In this document: positions 60,574-64,000 of the stretch, one piece after another
Layout: every line of letters starts with the position of its first letter
How positions within the stretch are numbered: position 1 is the stretch's first letter
Position numbers and translations under genes: made by a program
Notes under the pieces: generated by a model
What the model was told of the DNA's origin: nothing
The model's input: the letters and a program-made list of their open reading frames with translations, nothing else
The model's database searches: none
Assembly: GCF_042657165.1 (NCBI RefSeq)
Contig: NZ_JBHSNJ010000002.1
Span: 186,001 to 250,000 of the forward strand
Reading direction: 5' to 3'
DNA: 64,000 nt
DNA from: Agrilutibacter niabensis
GTDB taxonomy: Bacteria; Pseudomonadota; Gammaproteobacteria; Xanthomonadales; Xanthomonadaceae

Positions 60574-61079
60574 CAGACGAGGTGATCTACCGCCATGTCG
60601 ACAGTCCCGTCGGGCCCTTGCTGATCGCCGGCAACGACGCCGGCCTGCACCTGATCGAATTCCATGCGCCGCGCCATCCGATGCCGCGCGGCGACGGCTG
60701 GCGCGAAGGCGACCACGCCGTGCTGCGACAGGTGCAGGCGCAGCTTGCCGAGTATTTCGCCGGGCACCGCCGCGGCTTCGACCTGCCGCTGTCGCCCAGG
60801 GGCACCGACTTCCAGTGCCAGGTGTGGTGGGAACTCGCGAACATTCCGTTCGGCGGAACGATCAGCTACGCCGAACTCGCCGTGCGGGTGGGACGCCCCA
60901 GCGCGACCCGCGCGGTAGGCGCTGCCAACGGACGCAACCCGATCCCGATCGTCCTGCCCTGCCATCGCGTGATCGGCGCGGACGGCAGCCTCACCGGCTT
61001 CGGTGGCGGCCTGCCGACCAAGCAGTTCCTGCTGCAGCTGGAAGGCGCGTTGCCACGCGAAGTCGATCTGTTCGCCTGA
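60570..61079 (+). CDS. ogt: Methylated-DNA-protein-cysteine methyltransferase
   Basis: A 169-residue enzyme that transfers methyl groups from O6-methylguanine to itself. The acceptor Cys is Cys131 in IVLPCHRVIGADGSLTGFGGG, and the DNA-binding helix is SYAELAVRVGRPSATRAVGAAN. It lacks the Ada domain, matching Ogt. The ATG overlaps the Ada-AlkA stop, so both repair enzymes come from one transcript. The gene converges with hutF 22 bases away. Confidence 0.93.
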   Translation: MTDEVIYRHVDSPVGPLLIAGNDAGLHLIEFHAPRHPMPRGDGWREGDHAVLRQVQAQLAEYFAGHRRGFDLPLSPRGTDFQCQVWWELANIPFGGTISYAELAVRVGRPSATRAVGAANGRNPIPIVLPCHRVIGADGSLTGFGGGLPTKQFLLQLEGALPREVDLFA

Positions 61080-61101
61080 CCACGACATCGGTGTCGCGCC
61101 G

Positions 61102-62451
61102 TTACGGTGCCAGCAGCGCCCGCATCGCCTCGCGGTAGCGCGCACCGATGGCATGGTGGTCGCGATGCATGCCGTTGCCCACCACCTGCTCGCCGCCGAC
61201 GAAGACATCGCGCACCAGGTTGCGGTTGCCGCTGAAGATCCAGCGGTCGATCGCATCCGCGGCATGCACGCCCGCGAACTGGGGCGCATCGGCGTCGAGC
61301 ACGAGGTAGTCGGCGTACTCGCCCGACGCGAGCGTACCGATGGATTGGCCACTCGATCGCACCGCGCTCGCCAGGGCGTCGCGCAGCAGGGTCTCGCCGA
61401 CGCTGCTGGAATCCGCGCGCACGGCGATGTTGCGATGGCGCGTGATCAGGCGCTGGCCGTATTCCAGCCAGCGCAGCTCCTCGACCGGCGACACCGAGAT
61501 GTGCGAATCCGAACCCACGCCCCAGGCGCCGCCGGCATCGAGGTAATCGCGCAACGGAAACAGTCCGTCGCCGAGGTTGCCCTCGGTCGTGGTGCAGATC
61601 GCGACGGTGGCGCCACTGCGTGCGATGCCCCGCGTTTCGGCCTCGGTGAGGTGGGTGGCGTGCACCAGGGTCCAGCGCGCGTCGACGTCCGCGTTCGCGA
61701 GCAGCCATTCGACCGGTCGCGCATTGCGCAGGGCAAGGCAGTCCTGGACTTCGCCGACCTGTTCGGCGATGTGGATGTGGATGCGGCTGTCGGCCGGCAG
61801 TGCGTCGAGCACGGCGTGCATCGCCTCCGGCGGCACCGCGCGCAGGCTGTGCAGGGCGCAGCCGATGCGCAGGGAGTCATCTTCTTCCGCACGCAGCGCA
61901 TCCAGCAGGCGCAGGTACCCGTCCATGTCGTGACCGAAGCGCTTCTGCCGGTCGCCCAGGGCACGGCCGTCGAAGCCACCGGTCATGTACAGCACCGGCA
62001 GCAGGGTCAGGCGGATGCCGGTTTCGCGCGCGGCGGCGATCAGTGCGCGCGACATCGCGGCGGGATCCGCATAGGGACGGCCGTCGGGCGCGTGGTGCAG
62101 GTAATGGAACTCGCACACCGTGGTGTAGCCGGCTTCGAGCATCTCGACGTACAACTGCGCGGCGACCGCCTGCAGCGACGGCGGATCGAAACGGGCGGCG
62201 AAGCGGTACATGGTTTCGCGCCAGGTCCAGAACGAGTCGCTGGGGTTGGTCTGGCGCTCGGCCATGCCTGCCATCGCCCGCTGGAATGCGTGCGAATGCA
62301 GGTTGGCGATGCCCGGAACGATCCAGCGGGTGCCTGCCCCGGATGCGTCGCCGCGCAGGGCGGCGATACGGCCCCGGTCATCGATATCGAACCGGGTATC
62401 GGCCCGCCATCCGGCGGGGGTCCACAGCATGGCGGCGTCAGCGGTCTTCAT
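61102..62451 (-). CDS. hutF: Formimidoylglutamate deiminase
   Basis: A 449-residue amidohydrolase that converts N-formimidoyl-L-glutamate to N-formylglutamate and ammonia, the fourth step of the five-step histidine route. Landmarks: PGIANLHSHAFQRAMAGMAE (metal ligands), EFHYLHHAPDGRPY, LHSLRAVPPEAM, IHIHIAEQ, TLVHATHL and GSDSHISVSPVEELR. The start at 62451 is preferred over 62469. It is divergent from hutI with 104 bases between, a shared promoter region. Its presence implies a HutG-type N-formylglutamate deformylase elsewhere. Confidence 0.93.
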   Translation of the reverse strand: MKTADAAMLWTPAGWRADTRFDIDDRGRIAALRGDASGAGTRWIVPGIANLHSHAFQRAMAGMAERQTNPSDSFWTWRETMYRFAARFDPPSLQAVAAQLYVEMLEAGYTTVCEFHYLHHAPDGRPYADPAAMSRALIAAARETGIRLTLLPVLYMTGGFDGRALGDRQKRFGHDMDGYLRLLDALRAEEDDSLRIGCALHSLRAVPPEAMHAVLDALPADSRIHIHIAEQVGEVQDCLALRNARPVEWLLANADVDARWTLVHATHLTEAETRGIARSGATVAICTTTEGNLGDGLFPLRDYLDAGGAWGVGSDSHISVSPVEELRWLEYGQRLITRHRNIAVRADSSSVGETLLRDALASAVRSSGQSIGTLASGEYADYLVLDADAPQFAGVHAADAIDRWIFSGNRNLVRDVFVGGEQVVGNGMHRDHHAIGARYREAMRALLAP

Positions 62452-62555
62452 GGCGGCATTCTCGCCCATTGCCGCGCGCGGCCGTAACCCGATCCCGTTC
62501 GGAGCGCGGCGAGCCGGATCGCTGCCCGCGAGAGCACTCCTTTAGAATCGGAACG

Positions 62556-63773
62556 ATGAACACACCTGCCTTCGACGGGCTCATCCTCGGCGCAAACCTG
62601 GCCACACTGGACGCCGCCCTTGGCTATGGCGAGATCGTCGATGGCGCGCTGGCCTGGCGCGACGGCGTCCTGGCCTTCGTGGGACCGCGCGCGCAGTTGC
62701 CGGGGGATCCGCATGCACTGGCGCGGCAAGTGATCGAAGCCAGCGGCTGGATCACGCCGGGCCTCGTCGACTGTCACACCCACCTGGTGTTCGCGGGTGA
62801 TCGCGCGCGCGAATTCGAACTACGCCTGCAGGGAGCGAGCTACGAGGACATCGCCCGGGCGGGCGGCGGCATCGTGTCCACCGTGCGCGCGACCCGCGAG
62901 GCGGATGAGGTGGAACTGCTGTGCCAATCGCTGCCGCGTGCCCGCGCCCTGGTCGCCGATGGTGCGACCACACTGGAGATCAAGTCCGGCTACGGCCTCG
63001 ACTTCGACAACGAACGCAAGATGCTGCGCGTGGCGCGACAAGTGGGTGAACAGCTCGGCGTCACCGTCCGCACGACCTACCTGGCCGCGCACGCCCTGCC
63101 GCCGGAGTTCAAGGATCGCGCCGACGACTACATCCGGGCCGTGTGCGAGTGGCTTCCACGCCTGCACGCAGAAGGCCTGGTCGACGCGGTCGACGCGTTC
63201 TGCGAAGGCATCGGCTTCAGTCCGGAGCAGACGCGGCGCGTGTTCGATGCAGCGAGTGCGCTGGGCTTGCCGGTGAAGCTGCATGCCGACCAGCTCAGCG
63301 ACCTGGGTGGCGCGGCCCTGGTGGCGGAATTCGGCGGCTTGTCCGCCGACCACGTCGAATACACCTCGGCCGACAGCGTGCGTGCGATGGCGACGAACGG
63401 GACGGTCGCGGTGCTGTTGCCGGGTGCCTTCCATGTGTTGCGCGAAACGAAGTTGCCGCCACTACAGGCCTTTCGCGACCACGGCGTCGCGATGGCGGTC
63501 GCCACCGACTGCAACCCCGGCACTTCGCCCCTGCTGTCGCTGCGGCAGGCGATGCAGCTGGCGTGCACGCACTTCCGGCTGACACCGGAGGAAGCGCTGC
63601 GGGGCGCGACCGTGCATGCCGCCCGCGCCCTGGGCTTGCCCGACCGCGGAATGCTGCGCGTGGGCATGCGCGCGGATTTCGTGCTGTGGAACGTCACGCA
63701 GCCGGCCGAGCTTTGTTACTGGCTGGGCGGCCGCCTGGCGCACGCCGTTTACGCAGGAGGTCGCGCGACATGA
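62556..63773 (+). CDS. hutI: Imidazolonepropionase
   Basis: A 405-residue amidohydrolase that opens 4-imidazolone-5-propanoate to N-formimidoylglutamate, the third step of histidine degradation. Motifs: VDCHTHLVFAGDRAREFELR (metal ligands), IKSGYGLDFDNERKMLR, TYLAAHALPPEF, KLHADQLSDLGGA, and ATDCNPGTSPLLSL. Length is usual. AGGAGG near its 3-prime end (63755-63760) is well placed to start translation of the short frame that overlaps its stop codon. Confidence 0.95.
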   Translation: MNTPAFDGLILGANLATLDAALGYGEIVDGALAWRDGVLAFVGPRAQLPGDPHALARQVIEASGWITPGLVDCHTHLVFAGDRAREFELRLQGASYEDIARAGGGIVSTVRATREADEVELLCQSLPRARALVADGATTLEIKSGYGLDFDNERKMLRVARQVGEQLGVTVRTTYLAAHALPPEFKDRADDYIRAVCEWLPRLHAEGLVDAVDAFCEGIGFSPEQTRRVFDAASALGLPVKLHADQLSDLGGAALVAEFGGLSADHVEYTSADSVRAMATNGTVAVLLPGAFHVLRETKLPPLQAFRDHGVAMAVATDCNPGTSPLLSLRQAMQLACTHFRLTPEEALRGATVHAARALGLPDRGMLRVGMRADFVLWNVTQPAELCYWLGGRLAHAVYAGGRAT

Positions 63774-63817
63774 CCGGCGCCTCCCGCGGATACAAACCCA
63801 ACCCGGAGAATGCATGA
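63770..63817 (+). CDS. Possible 15-codon coupling ORF between hutI and the dipeptidase
   Basis: MTGASRGYKPNPENA is encoded from an ATG that overlaps the hutI stop (ATGA), preceded by a consensus AGGAGG nine bases upstream. Its TGA overlaps the ATG of the downstream dipeptidase (ATGA). It could couple translation across the junction; the Shine-Dalgarno could also be coincidental, since it codes for Ala-Gly-Gly in hutI. Confidence 0.35.
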   Translation: MTGASRGYKPNPENA

Positions 63818-64000
63818 ACCGTATTGCGCTGCTTGCCGTGTCCCTACTGGCACTGCTGTCCGACGCCAGCAACGCGGGCCAGGTGCCCGACGCCGCCCGT
63901 CGACTTGCCCTGGACGCCACCATCGTCGACACCCACATCGATGCGCCCAGCGAGCTGATCGCTCAATGGAGCGACCTCGGCCTGGCCACGCCGACGCGCG
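63814..64000 (+). CDS. Membrane (M19) dipeptidase, N-terminal part (gene runs past the window)
   Basis: The first 62 residues are present. A signal peptide (MNRIALLAVSLLALLSDASNAG) leads to ALDATIVDTHIDAPSELI, in which DTHIDAP is the first zinc-binding motif of the M19 renal-dipeptidase family. It would hydrolyse dipeptides in the periplasm. CGGAGA precedes the ATG at 63814. Co-directional with hutI, 40 bases after it. Confidence 0.8.
   Translation, partial: MNRIALLAVSLLALLSDASNAGQVPDAARRLALDATIVDTHIDAPSELIAQWSDLGLATPTR

Noticed and set aside
1..64000. tRNA or rRNA genes, CRISPR arrays, insertion sequences, prophage or integrase-linked islands
   Set aside because: None seen: no regular spaced repeats, no transposase or integrase motifs, and no tRNA-like cloverleaf noticed by eye. 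A dedicated scan could still find a tRNA I missed.

Overview
The window is dense, very GC-rich bacterial chromosome with strong third-position GC bias. Gene content points to a gammaproteobacterium of the Xanthomonadaceae/Lysobacteraceae (Lysobacter, Luteimonas or Pseudoxanthomonas type). The main signs are many secreted peptidases, a TonB-dependent receptor next to a TPR-sulfotransferase gene, a hutU/hutF/hutI histidine pathway, a separate gspA-gspB pair, and an intergenic hairpin repeat with arms of the form CCCTCTCCCGC. This placement is an inference; there is no rRNA or other decisive marker. I see no tRNA, rRNA, CRISPR array, insertion sequence or prophage, and gene orientation changes often.

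Layout. 0-8.7 kb: mixed housekeeping and accessory genes (end of a DUF885 protein, DUF72 protein, two EamA transporters, cupin, LysR regulator, TfoX-like protein, DUF2785 protein, secreted M20 peptidase). 8.8-13.5 kb: TonB-dependent receptor downstream of a TPR-sulfotransferase. 13.6-28.9 kb: a catabolic island. A PcaR-like IclR regulator and PcaF thiolase diverge from a tightly packed series: class III aminotransferase, aldehyde dehydrogenase, CoA-transferase A and B, second class III aminotransferase, then four predicted secreted hydrolases (beta-propeller/CehA-like protein, S9 peptidase, P1 DmpA-like aminopeptidase, amidohydrolase). An APC permease follows. 30.4-36.3 kb: a Rieske oxygenase, a GcvT-like protein and two tandem PYROXD2/phytoene-desaturase-like flavoproteins. 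36.4-38.9 kb: gspA-gspB. 39.0-40.3 kb: ECF sigma factor plus a four-helix membrane protein, closed by a strong terminator. 40.3-54 kb: desaturase, S4 protein, GAF protein, Tat amidohydrolase, cytochrome c, alpha/beta hydrolase with a divergent MmyB-type regulator, sterol desaturase, CPBP protease, GNAT, PQQ-type sugar dehydrogenase lipoprotein, GIY-YIG protein, beta-helix protein and a TonB-C domain protein. 54-64 kb: hutU with a divergent TetR regulator, small secreted proteins, an NPP-type phosphodiesterase, an Ada-AlkA fusion with Ogt, hutF, hutI and the start of an M19 dipeptidase.

How the genes fit together. The 13.6-28.9 kb island holds the last two beta-ketoadipate steps (CatIJ-type CoA-transferase and PcaF) but no aromatic-ring genes. 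Instead it has two class III aminotransferases and one aldehyde dehydrogenase. The simplest reading is a route turning an amino-substituted C6 acid, such as beta-lysine or 3-aminoadipate, into 3-oxoadipate and then succinyl-CoA plus acetyl-CoA, fed by exported peptidases. An operator made of four alternating half-sites exactly 10 bp apart lies between regulator and operon. The Rieske/GcvT/flavoprotein cluster looks like an uncharacterised demethylation or oxidation pathway. These two clusters are the best candidates for undescribed biology here.
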